The notes: generated from the sequence alone by a model not told the origin. Positions 1 to 11,499 are shown, numbered from the stretch's first letter. The stretch is 64,000 nt of DNA from Ischnura elegans (GCF_921293095.1 NC_060259.1:1054001-1118000); one strand, 5' to 3'. Translations and numbers: made by a program.

Positions 1-1038
1 CGAATTCCATGGAAGTTACTACACTTAATTCCTCCAGTGAAGTAGGACTTTTCAGTTTTATTTTTTTCTACGTTTAGACCTCTCACTTGCACTGTCGAAA
101 TGCAGTGACGGTATTCCATGAGGAGTGCTCTCAGTTAAGCCTAAAACAATGGCAAATTACTACGAAATAATTACAATTTATGGACTATGGCAACGACGAA
201 TGAAAAGCTTGCGCAGTTGTATATGCGTGTAGTACATATTATCATTTATCCGTAAACTTTGGCATACACCCGAAGGATACGAAAATAGGAGATAGTTTAG
301 CACAGCGTCAGGAAGTGTCATTGACTGTTTTAACCATATATGATTCAACTTCAGAAATCTACTATTAACTCTGGTGCACGTATCTTACTTTCGAAAATTG
401 ATGAAAAAACACTTTGAATGAAGCCCGCAAGCAAAGTTTTTAATTTCTCATCTCCTCCCAAAAAAAGTATTAGTGTAAAAACTCCAGTAGGTACTAACGA
501 TTTCTTCTGCTTGATGGTCCCCCTTCTATTTGCCAATATAACACTATGTAAATCTTGGCGAGCCACTAATGCTGTATCCATAACTGGGCAAATTAACTGT
601 GAACGTCCTTCGGCACAAACTTCAGCAAGGAATACTGAAGGGAGACTGATACTGAGAACTCGGCTAGAAATGAGCGTGCCAATCGCAAAGACAGCATATT
701 TTGGGAAAACCCAATTTGTAGAGTGGAAACACTTGCACATGTTCATGGTAAAAGAAAAAATCTGGGTGAATGGGGTAGCCGCCGAGGACCAAGGGCTTGG
801 AGAGCGCGCGAACCGTTAGGTATTTATCAACCGCACGCGGCTCCCGTGGAAAGACCCAGGGGTATAACCGTCAGAAGAGGGTCAAACCATTGATAACAGC
901 AAGTAACAAATAGTTGAGTACGATGCACTCACAATTAAGGGAAAATCCAGTCTCTCAAACGGACTACGACGCATGTCATCTAAGTTCCCGAGTGCCTACG
1001 CCGTGTATTGCGGGTCATGGGGCGCGACAACCGCCCGA
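1..1038. other. Unassigned sequence with two overlapping ORFs on opposite strands
   Basis: An open frame of 133 codons runs 418-819 on plus and one of 131 codons runs 351-746 on minus. They cover the same bases, so at most one can be real. Neither product shows a motif, signal peptide or domain I recognise, and no splice sites stand out. The rest is AT-rich with no visible gene. I treat both ORFs as unproven; an old transposon fragment is possible. Confidence 0.3.
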
Positions 1039-1046
1039 CATCATTT

Positions 1047-1233
1047 ATTTATTTATTTCATACACCACCGAAAACAGCACTGTTCGGCCTTTACATCGGG
1101 GCTGATAACATTTAACAATCACAAACATCCATGCCCTGGATAAGGGTAACTTACCCAGGCGGGACTCGAACCCGCGACCTTCGGTTTGGCAGGCGAGGAC
1201 TTTACCCCGCCGCCACCGAGGCCGGCGGCCGTC
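1047..1233 (-). mobile_element. tRNA-derived SINE
   Basis: Read on minus, the element begins with a tRNA-like head containing an A-box-like stretch (GGCGGCGGGGTAAAG) and a clear B box (GGTTCGAGTCCC). It then runs through about 100 bp of non-tRNA body and ends in an (AAAT)n-type tail, seen on plus as repeated ATTT. The flanks carry the same octamer CATCATTT at 1039-1046 and 1234-1241, a plausible target-site duplication. Head, body, simple tail and duplication are the full anatomy of a SINE. The ORF across it is incidental. Confidence 0.75.
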
Positions 1234-1241
1234 CATCATTT

Positions 1242-2185
1242 TGCTTTACCAGGAAATAATCGCAGGGGAGCAAGTTGGAGCAAGATTTTTCTTTTCCGTC
1301 TAATAATATAGACTTCAGTCTAACTCTTGGTGTAAATATCTTAGGTGCGGCAAGCGGCGATAACTACTTTTATTAAATTAGGTAAAACATTAGCGAAAAA
1401 CAGTGATATTTTTAGCAATTCATAAAGTTAATAAATATCGATTGACTAAAACAAAAGTTCACTCTTAATGAACTAAAAGAATGGTTCTATCAATACATAT
1501 GCACAAAAATTCCGAATTATGAATTACATTCCATTGCATGGGGAACAAACGTTAAACTTTTACGTATAAATCGCGCACTCACAATTTTACAGATTTTTAT
1601 TGATTTTTGGCAGGCTATAAAAATTAAACAAAAAATTTTGACAAAAAATTAAATTCAGTTTTAGATGCCCAGGACCTTCTTAAATGATAATATACCATTG
1701 CCGGTTCGAAATTAAAAAGTCGATATTATGATTTTTGGCCAGCTTTTTTCGATTTCAGCCCACTGTGCGTCGTCAGTAGTAACGGAATCATTTAAGTCAA
1801 ATTCAACGCGCGAAAAAGAAGGCAGTTCCTTTCGACTCAGGAATGACTTATAACCATTATATCGAAATACAAAAAGTGTCCGGAAGAAAAATATTTCGTG
1901 AAGATTAGTTACACGGCTTTGTGAGACGAAATTCCCGGCGCTGAATTCGCGGAAGAATGCCGACAGAGAAGCTATACCCGGTAGATTCAATCTACTATTG
2001 TTAAAATTTCATGGGAAAATTCTTTTTTAGTGCGTAAACATTATTGTGAGGAGATTTTTTTTCCGGGCTCATAATCTATTTTTGTTCATTCATCACTGAC
2101 AGCAGTTGCGCGATTATTTCAAATGCTCAATTAAAAGAAGTGATCTAAGCACCGGAAAAGTCTTAGTCACGAAATATCCCGGGTA
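1242..2185. other. No recognisable feature
   Basis: AT-rich sequence with only short chance ORFs, such as 1712-1990 minus. I see no transposon termini, coding motifs or RNA gene here. Confidence 0.5.
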
Positions 2186-2347
2186 CCGGAGGCGTAACTA
2201 GGAATATGCTTTGGGGGTGATGGTAGTACCTGGGGGGGGGGGCGGCTTCACCCCCACAGAGGCAACGGGGTATCCCATGAAATTTAAGAAAAAGGCATGC
2301 CTGTACAAACGTTTTGCATCATTTTGGAACCTAAAATTTAGCTTTAA
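2186..2347 (+). mobile_element. hAT-type G-rich MITE, 5' half (3' half at 6648-6773)
   Basis: This half starts GGCGTAACTAGGAATATGC and carries a long G run. It continues at 6648 after a TTAA-flanked insertion and ends near 6773 in CGCCTCT. A continuous paralogue lies at 56990-57275, where the junction reads ...ACTTTAAGCAGATGCAG with a single TTAA. That paralogue is the empty site for the piggyBac insertion described next. Other members of this GGCGTAGC/GGGG family occur at 46412, 52748 and 57637. Confidence 0.7.
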
Positions 2348-2357
2348 CCCATTTCTT

Positions 2358-2846
2358 CCCAACGTTGCGTGAACGCAACGCAAACTTTGCGATTTTTTTT
2401 CTCCGTATTTGTTATTGATCAGTAGTTAATATTTTTAACATACGTAGTTCAATGCTTTTTAAAATGTTATGAATTTTTTCACGGAAGAAATTTTATAACT
2501 TTTGTTTTTACAATGGCCTTTTCATTTATATGTAAGTCGTTATTTTAGGTTATCTTCTAAGTTTACATATTATAATAAAACGTTATTGTACTTTTCCACA
2601 CGATATAACGACGTGTGGAAAAGTACAATAACGTTTTATTATTAAGAATGGATTTTCACAAAGTAAAGCCAGAAACAATCAAGTTTACATATTATGTTAA
2701 ATCTGAGGCACTCCATGATTATATCTCTCTGCAAATACAATGATGCATTTGTATTCTAGGCCATTGCAACAGATTGGGTGAATTTGACTAAGTGGTTTTC
2801 AAATTATTTAACAATAAAGCAAGTGTTGCGTTCACGCAACGTTGGG
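2358..2846. repeat. Inverted copies of the palindrome-containing CCCAACGTTGCG motif
   Basis: A 23-bp motif starting CCCAACGTTGCGTG and closing ACGCAACG is at 2358-2380. It recurs inverted at 2824-2846 and again in forward orientation at 6493-6515. Each copy contains its own dyad, CGTTGCGT..ACGCAACG. All three copies lie inside the piggyBac element, two near its left end and one near its right end. They could be transposase-binding subterminal repeats, or 2358-2846 could be a small MITE that landed inside. Confidence 0.6.
2572..2642. repeat. 31-bp perfect inverted repeat with 9-nt loop
   Basis: The left arm is 2572-2602 and the right arm 2612-2642, joined by a 9-bp spacer. The arms contain TTCCACACG / CGTGTGGAA. 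No mismatch is seen within the arms. The position lies in the left arm of the piggyBac element between two copies of its palindromic motif. It is a structural feature of that element; I see no gene on it. Confidence 0.8.
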
Positions 2847-3329
2847 AGGACCCCGGTAATCTAGGGAAACGGCGCGCCGCAGCGGTAGTCGTGTAGAGCA
2901 TTTCTTTTTGGACTGAAAAATGAAAGGCTTATCAAGAATATGTTACCTTTTTATGGTGAAACTTTATTTTCAGACAATTGTACAGTATTTTATTCCTAAA
3001 TATAGGTACATCTATATAAGTTTTGAAGGGTCTTTACTAGGATGTTTGGCAGGTGGTGAGTTTTCACCGAGCTGTGACTGTTTGATATTTTTAACTTCAC
3101 TTATCGAGCAAGATTACCGTATAAGCTTGTGTAAGAGGCGCACACGTGTAAGAGGCGCACACGTGTAAGAGGCGCACCCCTATTTTGAGGATCGAAGCTA
3201 TAAAGAAAAAAAATTTTGCGACATTTTTTTTATCCTATCGTGCGGTGTTGCAGACGTATGCCTGGCATTTCGACAGTTATCGAAATGTCCTCTTTCAGTA
3301 CTATTTGAAAGAGGAAATTTTGATAACTG

Positions 3330-4460
3330 CGGCGGCATAAGAGGGAGTAGAAAGAGTTCCGATCCTCTCTTTGCATACGCCATCGCTCTACGTTGCTTGT
3401 CCTACTCACGAACAATTTTGTTTAAAAGCTCTCGCAGGAGTATTGCAATAGAATTGCAGCCTTGGAAAATTTTAAGGCAAAACACGACAGGCAAATGGCA
3501 TAAGCTTTCCCAAGAGATTGAACAACAATCGGGGCAATCTCAGCACCGTAGGATAATAACCACGTCGTAGATTTAAGGCCCCTTGCACACGCACCGATTT
3601 TGGACGGCCGGTAAAATATCGGCCATCCACATTCCAATAGTGAACAATGGGAGAGCATTGGAGCTTGCACACGTACCGACCACACGCCGGCACCGGCAAA
3701 ATGCCGGTTAGCTGCCGGCTATTGTCACTGTGGATCGCCGACGCCGGCTCTAAAACTTAGCAACGTATCGTTTGACCGGTAAAAATCCGGCGTGTGTGCA
3801 AGCATCGCTTCGCCGGTAAAATATCGGCCAATATTTTACCAGCCGTCCAAAATCGGTGTGTGTGCAAGGGGCCTAACGGAACTACACTCGGCTCTCCATC
3901 AGCTAATGCCTCTGCCGTTTTTTTCCTTTCCGAGACTCCACAGGAAAATATCAAGTTACAGGGGAACAATGGAAACGTATTTCATCCCTACCCCATTCCA
4001 CCAACTGACCTTTTTCGGTCTACCAGGTTCATTTCCCCGAGTTTCTGGAGGTCAAATGCTACGTGAGTCACCTTCTGAGCTCGAAGATATCTCGATATCT
4101 TTCAGCAATTGTATGACACGCACGAGGTTCTAAAAAGAATTAGACCTAACGCGACGTATATCTTACAGCATTTAAGTTTTTTGAGCTCTAATTGATTGAC
4201 ACAAACATTTATAGCTAAAATAAGGCTACTAATATTCAACATAGTCCAAACAGCACAATTTCGGAAGAAACAAGCGTAGCATAAGCGCATTCAAACAAGA
4301 CGAGACGGACTGGAAACTCAGGCAACGCAAACTGCGTATATCACATTGCTGCGCCTTCGCCCCTTCGCTTTAAAGGCAACGACGTCACATGCAAGATCGG
4401 ACGTGTTCTTCCCTTGCTCCTTCGCTTGTAGCTTTAAATACGGAGGGGGGGGAGCCCTCT
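3330..4460. repeat. Segment shared with the hAT elements at 16.4 and 41.2 kb
   Basis: Phrases such as CCCAAGAGATTGAACAA..ATCGGGG..AATCTCAGC and GGATAATAACCACGTCG recur at 16.8 kb and 41.6 kb. Further matches follow near CCAACTGACCTTTTT and TCTAATTGATTG. It is therefore an internal part of that hAT family, here lacking its AGGGATGG termini. It is interrupted at 3577-3873 by a MITE that is absent from the other two copies. ORFs across this stretch are not conserved between copies and are not listed as genes. Confidence 0.65.
3577..3873. mobile_element. PIF/Harbinger-type MITE, 297 bp
   Basis: The inverted termini begin GGCCCCTTGCACAC and match over about 45-50 bp, including ACCGATTTTGGACGG and TAAAATAT. 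TAA stands on both sides (3574-3576 and 3874-3876), fitting the 3-bp TWA target of Harbinger. The homologous hAT copies at 16.87 and 41.66 kb lack it. No coding capacity is seen. Confidence 0.75.
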
Positions 4461-5654
4461 TCCCCTCGACCTCTCCTTCAGCGCTCTTCACTTATAAGCA
4501 TTTCCGATTTCTTCTATCCACCATTAAGTCCAACAATGAGCACACTCGTTCGAATTTTTTCAACCGCAGGTTTTGACACCAATATTACTATATGCAGTAT
4601 AAATGCCGCGGGATGCCCACTCGTGGCAATAAATTTAGCGCGCGCTCCGGAGCGAATCAACCCGCGCGATCTTTTCAATGTTCACCTCTGGGGTACCGAC
4701 GTGACGGCGCGATGCTTGCTAGAAATTCAAACAGGAGCATTTTAAAAATACGTCACTAAGGGAGAAACTCCCCTGCCTGCCGCTTGATTTTGACCCAGGG
4801 TTTCAGTTGACTGACGCTGAAAACCAAGGCCACTCAGTTCCCCTTGAACTTGCAACCGGTGAAGGGGAGGGGGGGAAGATAAGAAGTTTGTGTAAGAGGC
4901 GCACCCCCATTTTCGGCTGCAGTATCTGGGAAAAAAGGTGCGCCTCTTACACGCGCTTATACGGTAAATCAGCGTTCACTTGTGCTATTGTGGAAATTTA
5001 GTGTGACCTAAGCAAAGGATGCATAAAAACTTTGCTATAGAGTTGTCCAGAAAATATAACCACAGTTGACAAGTATGCAAAAAGCAAGTGAGTATGTGGG
5101 GGTTAGCAAATTCGCAAATTCGTATTTACGTGGTGTTGTTGACTAGGATCCAAAGGGAAGGTAGTGGGAGGGTAAAAAGCATAGGTAGGCTGGGCGGGGA
5201 TATCCCGGCACCAATGGGTCTCCGTGCACAGCGGGGGTTGGCGAGTGAGCAAAATGAATGTAGAGATAAGAGGGATCACATTATCGCAGTATTTTCTGAG
5301 AAATTCATGCCCACTGGCCGCTGACGATAATGAGCTGGTAAGGCTCCAAATGAGGGTGCAGGTCATTTCGAAAGAAATTTTTTGAGAACTATGAGTGACT
5401 ATGAATGCACAGGGATTCCAAGAAAAATATATATTGGTTTATTTACTCAGGTAAAGGGCCTTCTGTGTATTACGGTATATAGAAGGGGAGATGTTCCGTT
5501 CCATCTGCTTTTACTAAATCTGTGGTTGTCTGTTGAACAATCGTTCCCTCCAAATAACCTGAACTCACATTTGCAGCCTAAGTTGTTCACTATTGCCTGT
5601 GATCATAGTGCGTGAAATTCTCAGAAAATATTCCAATAGCGTGGTATTTCTTCC

Positions 5655-6300
5655 GTTCTGATGTTTATTGGTTATTACACCTTAGCAAAAAATATTATGT
5701 ACTGGAGTAAGGACGCGTTCCCAATGTGCGTCAAACGATGTCTCAGAAGCGTTTTGTTGAACCAAAAATGTCCTTGCGCCTGACTGGTAACAGAAGTTTG
5801 GACCAGGGGGATAAGTTTTCTAAGATACGTCCATACTTTGCTAGCTCAACCAAATATTTCTACGGTTTGACGCAATTTCTCATAAATTATCTTTTGACGA
5901 GAGGATGATGCCATATTTTGGCGAAAGTGAAGGAGCAATTACTCATTATCAATAGCAGACACTTTATTTCCGCGATATAAAAATTCCTGTTATTTGACCG
6001 GTTTCTTTATATTTTCTGTACTTTATAATGGTGTAGCAGCCGAAACCGGTCAAATAGTATAAATTTTTATAAATACTTTGTGGAAGTAACAAAGTGTCTG
6101 TTATTGATAATATGGAACTTCTACCACGTGCAAGCTTCAAGTTTCGATTTGAGCTACTACACTTTTAGTCACTAAACTTGCCATAATATTGGGCATAACG
6201 AAATAAATAGTTTGCGAAACACAGTAAGGAAAGACAAAGTTGGCCACAATATTGTTCGTGACGGAAAAATTCACGACGAAGATGCCGAGTTTGTAGCAGC
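5655..6300 (+). pseudogene. piggyBac transposase, central fragment, broken
   Basis: Translated in two frames, 5655-5935 gives blocks typical of piggyBac transposase (DDE_Tnp_1_7): GYYTLAKN..MYWSKDAFP, then MSQKRFVEPKM, TGNRSLDQGDKFSKIRP and finally MPYFG, the piece that follows the first catalytic Asp in active members. A frameshift lies near 5735 and stops follow at about 5905. A foldback repeat sits at 5945-6111. After it, 6217-6260 could be a later piece (NTVRKDKVGH resembles the GT-R-N-K block), but this part is weak. The N and C termini are missing. It belongs to the TTAA-flanked element 2348-6647. Confidence 0.65.
5945..6111. repeat. Foldback repeat inside the piggyBac transposase remnant
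   Basis: The left arm (5945-6005) contains ATTATCAATAGCAGACACTTT and TTTGACCGGTTTC. The right arm (6042-6111) carries their inverted forms GAAACCGGTCAAA and AAAGTGTCTGTTATTGATAAT, with small indels between. The loop is about 36 bp. It looks like a small foldback MITE that hit the transposase gene. Confidence 0.65.
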
Positions 6301-6773
6301 CAGATATTTAGTGATTACCAAATGTGCAATATTCATTTACATACTGAATGGTCCTCTAAATTTCATGAACAATGCCAAGTTTAATCAATATTTTGGGTTA
6401 ATTATATATTTGGGTTACAATAAAAGCGAATTATTTGCAAAAATAAAAGAGTTCCGAAAAAAAGCAAAACGGCTCATTTGACCCGGGGAACTCCCAACGT
6501 TGCGTATACGCAACGTTTCACCAACCGCAAACTAAAAACAATAAAAATATAAAAATCGATAATTTGCCTTATTTGAGTCTGTTTTATTGCTAATTCATCA
6601 AAATATTTGGAATTTTTTAGTTATTAACATGCTTGGGATTTAATGGGTTAAGTAGATGCAGTTGCTGTTTATCAAAGCTAGACTTTTATTTCATTTTTTT
6701 TTATTTCTCTGAGGCTTTGGAGAGGGATCTATCCCCTCATCCCCCAACCATATTTACGCCTCTACCGTGTGCT

Positions 6774-8880
6774 TCATATTATCTATGGCATGGTATTTAG
6801 AGGGAGGAAACCGACAGCTGGGGTCATTTTCGCCACGAGGTAAGGGAGGGAGTACATAAACCCTGTGTTGGAATTAGCCAGGTTGTAACAATAGGCTTAA
6901 CCAGGGCTTAACGTCCCATCTGCCAGACAGTGTGTTGCACTGGAAGTTCCATCGACACTACTCTCAAGCAGGGATACAGCCATCTCTGAAAGCTTTCTGC
7001 CTCTGCCAGGATATTAACCCGGGTCCATAGGGTGTGAAGCCTTCGTTATGTATTAGTGAAATTTTGTTCCCTAATTACGGGGTTATTTTGGATGACTTTC
7101 CTCACGTATTTCATTTCTTCAATCTCCAATCTTGGGTTTGCCTATAGGTGGTAAAATGAATTTCCTGAAAACTGCTGTTAATGAGACAACTTTTTTTCAA
7201 AAATTGGCTTCTCTGTGAACATTTTAGTGTCATCATTCCGAAATCTCTCGAGTATGAAAGCCTTGCAGCTTAGTACCAGAAATGCTAGACGTTCAATCGT
7301 GGGTAATGTTGTTCAGGAATGCAAAATTATGTTGCTCTTAAAGTAACACAACATCAGTGGTGTTGCTTGTGAGAAAATAAAATTATTAGGCTTCAATTTC
7401 TTGCCTCCAAATGAGTAATTGCATCCTGAAAACAAACCTGCCCTTTTAAAAAGGATTTCATGCTAAAAACTGAAAAACCTCACCTATGAAACTTCCTCAC
7501 TTATGAAACTTTTTTTGGTTTTCCGCTGAAAGTTTCATAAGTGAGGTTCTACTGTAATTTAGCAAACCAATGATATATGAAATTAGTATATAATAACTTC
7601 CAGACCAGTAATTATTCATTTTCTAGGCTGCCAAGTCCTGGACCAACGTCCAGAAGTCTGATAGCGTCTTTTCTCCATCTAATGTTATGCATTTTAAAGA
7701 TTTAAAACAAGAAAAGCAACAACGCAAGCCAATGTGAGGAAAGGCAACATAGCTGAGAAGCAGTGATCCTTTTGCAGGAGGGAGAGATGTCTACAACATA
7801 TATGCGAAAGGTTTAAAGACTGGATTATAGAAAGAATTAGCAGTATTCAAAACTTAGAATTAACAAAAAGAATTAGCTTCACAGCCTCAAGAGAGGAAAT
7901 GATTGAAGAAATTAGGTTAAACTATGACAGCAATTTGTTGCAAATACGGATTAAAATTGTGTTTAGCCGTTTCTTGGCCACATCTATGTCATTCACGGAG
8001 TTTAGATAATTCCTGATTCCATATTATAACTACATTACGTTTATTTATTGAGGAGTTTTCTTCCTAAACAAAACATGGTTGGTAATCAAAGAAAGGAAAT
8101 TGATGACAACAGTTCCAAAGCTAAATGCTAATTGCCCCACTGAAATGACATGTAAAGCTCCTCATGAATGCACGATGGGAAATCACACAATGACGAGAGT
8201 AGCTCTTAATGAAATTTTCATAATTCTAGCATTATTTGGGGGACCAACATAAATATTTTGAAAGGTTAACAGTGTTACAACATCAATAATGTATATAGAG
8301 AAGTCATATTTCCTGGAATATTATGCTTTGTAAGGAATAAAATGATTTTATACGAGCAGTGATAGTTGTGCTCCAGATTATCTTACAGGAAGGGGGTTCG
8401 TTTATGAACAATATGGAATAATAATAACTCTTTTATTTCACTCTTCTACATTGATTAAAAACCACTAAATATCATTGCAAAACCCACCATTCCATTTAAA
8501 AAGAACTACATAAAAAATAAATAGAGGGTAGGAGCACAAGCATTCAGAAAATAAGTTGAATGGGAAGGGGTTAACCCCACACTAATTTGCATGTTAATCT
8601 CACAAGGTTCTAGTATAATTTTTTTCCATGAATGCTGTCATTGAGGTGTGGGTTCTGGAATCTCATGCTAAAAGCTTTGTATGAATAATTTATTTATAAT
8701 TTATTCTAAAGTCTGGTCTTATGGCTGTCGATCTTTCTTTGCCAATTCCATGTGAACTACGTGCAGAAGTCGTAAGAATGGCTAACCATGTACCAGAGAT
8801 GAACCCAGAAGAAAACGACAGAAGAAAGCTGACAATGTAATGAGAACTATGCCAAGAAATCACGACACAACTTATTCCAA
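6774..8880. other. Mostly unassigned; one pogo-like terminus and a repeat unit
   Basis: About 2.1 kb without a supportable gene. At 7495-7554 a hairpin-like stretch (CTCACTTATGAAACTT inverted as AAGTTTCATAAGTGAG) ends ...GGTTCTACTG then TA. This is the form of a pogo/Tigger terminus, and a relative ends at about 57582. The matching left terminus was not found. Confidence 0.4.
7575..7690 (-). repeat. Diverged repeat pair, copy 1 (copy 2 at 8925-9050)
   Basis: Read on minus, 7575-7690 and 8925-9050 align with blocks such as GAATAATT..TGGTCTGGAAGTT and GGGCATTGGCCCAGG / GGACGTTGGTCCAGG. They lie 1.35 kb apart in the same orientation. The second copy has a short open frame (8932-9120 minus) preceded by an acceptor-like CTTTCATTCCAG. 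I do not recognise the product. It could be a transposon tail duplicated in tandem. Confidence 0.45.
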
Positions 8881-9690
8881 ATTTGCAATAATAATATGTA
8901 ATTTAGGAAACCAACGATACATATTGATTGACTAGATAAAAACTTCCAGACCAGAATTATTCACTTTCTTCACTAAAAAGCCCTGGGCCAATGCCCAAAT
9001 GACTAATGGTGCCTTCTCTTCATCTCTTATTTTCTCATCTTCTTTGGTATCAGTTAGACTGAACACGCAACTGCAATTCACCTGGAATGAAAGGAAAATT
9101 TTGAGCACCAAATGGTCCATGAAGATTATAAGACATATGTTAAGTAGGTATTTACTTATAAAAATTGGTTATCAGTAACTAGAACCAATTATTATTTAAA
9201 ATATAACTGGTTATTGTCACAAGTATAGTTATGATAACTTTTCTGAAAATTTTTTAATATTTGTCATGGGGATTGTGTCCTACAACGGAATGAGATTTTG
9301 TAAACTACAATTTAAAACTCTTTAAACTGCTTTAGCTTTCTTTAGCCCACCCTAACGCATATCCTTGCATCAAAATAGAAAAATCCCACTATTTCTGCAT
9401 TCCATTTAATTTTTTAAAAAGACTGCAGAAAACTCATTCTTGGAATATCCATAATACAGATATCCTGAGCACCGATAGTTTTTCAGGCCTACCTTTATCA
9501 AATTCACTGAAAAGATATTCCAAAAAGACAATAATTCATTCCAGATTCCAGGATTTCACAGCTTCACAGGTAAGGAGACACCATTGAAAAAGATCTGAGA
9601 ACCTCTCACTAATTGCACGAGAGAAAATTTAAAATCCCTCCACCGATAATTAAAAGAATTTTTCCACAAGGGGAATCTTTCAGAGTATGA
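8881..9690. other. No recognised gene
   Basis: Apart from the repeat copy at 8925-9050 and its 62-codon minus ORF, this is AT-rich sequence with no motif I can support. Confidence 0.4.
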
Positions 9691-9789
9691 CTCGAAGTCC
9701 ACAGCTTAGAAGTCCAAAAACATGACGTCACCTCTGGAAGCTGGTGAAAGTAAAGTGTGCCTAATTAGGAATTTGGAATCCATTGGAAT

Positions 9790-9985
9790 TCTGCGTGACG
9801 TCACAGGGACCTAGTTTCTATACGCGTGGATAGGAGTTTTACATCGTCTGAGATTACCAATGCATGCATGAGGCACAGAGCTCAGGGAAACATCTGTTAA
9901 TAATCACCTATTAAAACTGCCTAAGGTCGGAAAGTTTTCTTCGTTTGATAAGGTATTAATATTCCTTATTTAAGCCAAGCCAAGA
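9790..9985 (-). repeat. Dispersed repeat family R1, partial copy
   Basis: It contains GACGTCACAGGGACCTAG, GATAGGAGTTTTACATC, CATGCATGAGGCACAGAG and CTTCGTTTGATA..GTATTAATA. These blocks recur in the same order at 13185-13505 and, inverted, at 53380-53760. No coding capacity is evident. Class is unknown; it could be a MITE or an old retroposon. Confidence 0.7.
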
Positions 9986-9995
9986 CTAGTTTGTA

Positions 9996-10110
9996 ATGGC
10001 AGGGATAGCGTATAATCTGTACTCTTTACATGCGTGGAAATTAACAAGGGCAATCACAGGAAAGTCGAAGGGACCAGGAGCTCACCTTGTAATAGGCAGG
10101 GTTTCGTGCA
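9996..10110 (+). repeat. Short direct repeat (second copy about 10495-10560)
   Basis: AATCTGTACTCTTTACATGC and GTGGAAAT.AACA..GGC are present at 10013 and again at 10507. The piece GGACCAGGAGCTCACCTT at 10070 also appears inverted near 10910-10935. The 70-codon ORF here is not supported. Confidence 0.45.
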
Positions 10111-10204
10111 CGACCATTATTAGCGAGTTTTACTGTATATTTTTACATCGTACTTTTCCTTTCAGGTTATTCACTTCACTGATATTTCTCTCCTTTGTAC
10201 GTAG

Positions 10205-10470
10205 TTAACCCTTTCCAGCCGGGGCCTACAATTGGAAAACGTTTTCCTTGCTATGAGTAGCACGAGAATATATTAAACCTCTCTCTACGGGGCTCTTTTT
10301 TGGGAAATAGAGTTACCATGGTATTTTCATCCCTCATATTTGGGTCCCAGCTGAGCCCATCCCTTATCCCGGCCACTGGACTACACCCTCTAATCCTATC
10401 ATAGCATGAATCCACTGTCAACTTGTGGCGTTACCAGTGTTTTTTTTTCAACCAAATATTGTATTTCATT
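10205..10470 (+). mobile_element. Possible piggyBac-like terminus
   Basis: TTAACCCTTTCCAGCC at 10205 has the TTAA-CCC start of the piggyBac MITEs at 13506 and 28770, but no matching right end with TTAA was found. Homology beyond the first 15 bp is not evident. Confidence 0.25.
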
Positions 10471-11239
10471 TTCAATAATTTATAGAAGAATTGCTAACAT
10501 AGTGTAATCTGTACTCTTTACATGCGTGGAAATAAACACTGGCGATCATTGGAAAGCCTAAGTGATCATTTTCGAACGTGATTAACTGGTTTGTGGACTG
10601 TATGTTACTGCTTACTATCACAATTAATTCGATCCAAGTCGAGCCACGCTGGCACATGCCAGTTACCAAACCGACGCGTGCCGCGGGCAGGCCAATGGCT
10701 CCGTCTCCCACGGTTGCTCTTGGATGATGCACTAAGGAAGTTCACAGGACGACTGGCACAAAACACAAATTCACTCCCGTTCGTGGAGTGATAAAAAACA
10801 AAAGCAAATCGAAAACTCAAAGTTCGTGGCATCGCCAACAGGTGGCGTGGCTCGAATTGGTGTTGAACAAAATACACAACCGAACACTAAAGAGACTGCA
10901 AGTTCACCTTTAGCAATAAGTGAGCTCCTGGTCCATCCAACCCCTTACAACATAAGGCAAGCAGCCTGTGAAAGGGATCTTCCAGTGCAACCGACCTAAG
11001 AGCGGAAATGCTGACGAGAGAAGTGGGAGTACACTGGGCAATGGGTATGCGGGCTAAGGCTAAGCGGCGTGAAGACAAAGTACACGTTTCAGTCATTACG
11101 ACCAAAGCGGTACTGAACGTGTTAAATAAGTCTAGATTTAATTGGTTAGAGTTACTTTAATTACCAAAGCCCAGCACCAACACTTAAAATTTAATTTTAA
11201 CACCATATTTGTATCACGGTCAAGGCAAATGATATTATT

Positions 11240-11495
11240 TTTAAGGGGAATTTTCACCCCTTTCTTAATATGGTAGTTTCCTTCATCAAAGAAAACGAAA
11301 GGCAATTACTGCGATTCGTTACCCACCATTACATACTGTATTCATAAAATACAATTTATTTGGTTTTAGAATTCTCAGGTAAGACGAATGGCAATGGTCA
11401 ATTTTAACCTCATTTGAAAAAGGCCAGATTGGCACCCATGTGATGCCACTCCACGTGACATCACAGGGACCTAGATTCTATTGGCAACAGGAATC
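11240..11495 (-). repeat. Dispersed repeat family R1, other half
   Basis: This copy carries GAAACTACC-like sequence, CTTCATCAAAGAAAACG, ATTTTAACCTCATTTGAAAAAGGCC, GATGCCACTCCACGTGACATC and CACAGGGACCTAGATTCTAT. It matches 53700-53930 inverted, so it is the part of R1 upstream of the piece at 9790. Confidence 0.65.
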
Positions 11496-11499
11496 AAAG

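Larger units (their letters stand above)
3117..4964. mobile_element. TA-flanked DNA transposon with CCGTATAAGC inverted termini, non-autonomous
   Basis: The terminus at 3117 reads CCGTATAAGC then GTGTAAGAGGCGCAC. The inverted copy ends at 4964, so the termini match over about 24 bp. TA lies on both sides (3115-3116, 4965-4966), as expected for Tc1/mariner/pogo-type insertion. The unit GTGTAAGAGGCGCAC is repeated three times in a row at the left (3129-3177) and twice, in opposite orientations, at the right (4888-4953). No transposase remains; the interior is mostly a hAT-related segment and a Harbinger-like MITE. Confidence 0.65.
2348..6647 (+). mobile_element. piggyBac-type element, 4.3 kb, decayed
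   Basis: TTAA stands at both ends (2344-2347 and 6648-6651). The element begins CCCATTTCTTCCC and ends GGGATTTAATGGG, giving the CCC...GGG termini usual in piggyBac. Remains of a piggyBac transposase lie at about 5655-6300 on plus. The left interior holds a TA-flanked element (3117-4964). A paralogue of the host sequence at 57.1 kb gives the unoccupied site. The element cannot move on its own: its transposase is frameshifted, stopped and interrupted. Confidence 0.8.

Noticed and set aside
11370..11400. TTCTCAG|GTAAGA, a zero-length exon (recursive splice site) on plus
   Set aside because: It lies in an R1 repeat, and the aligned 53-kb copy does not keep the splice motif.
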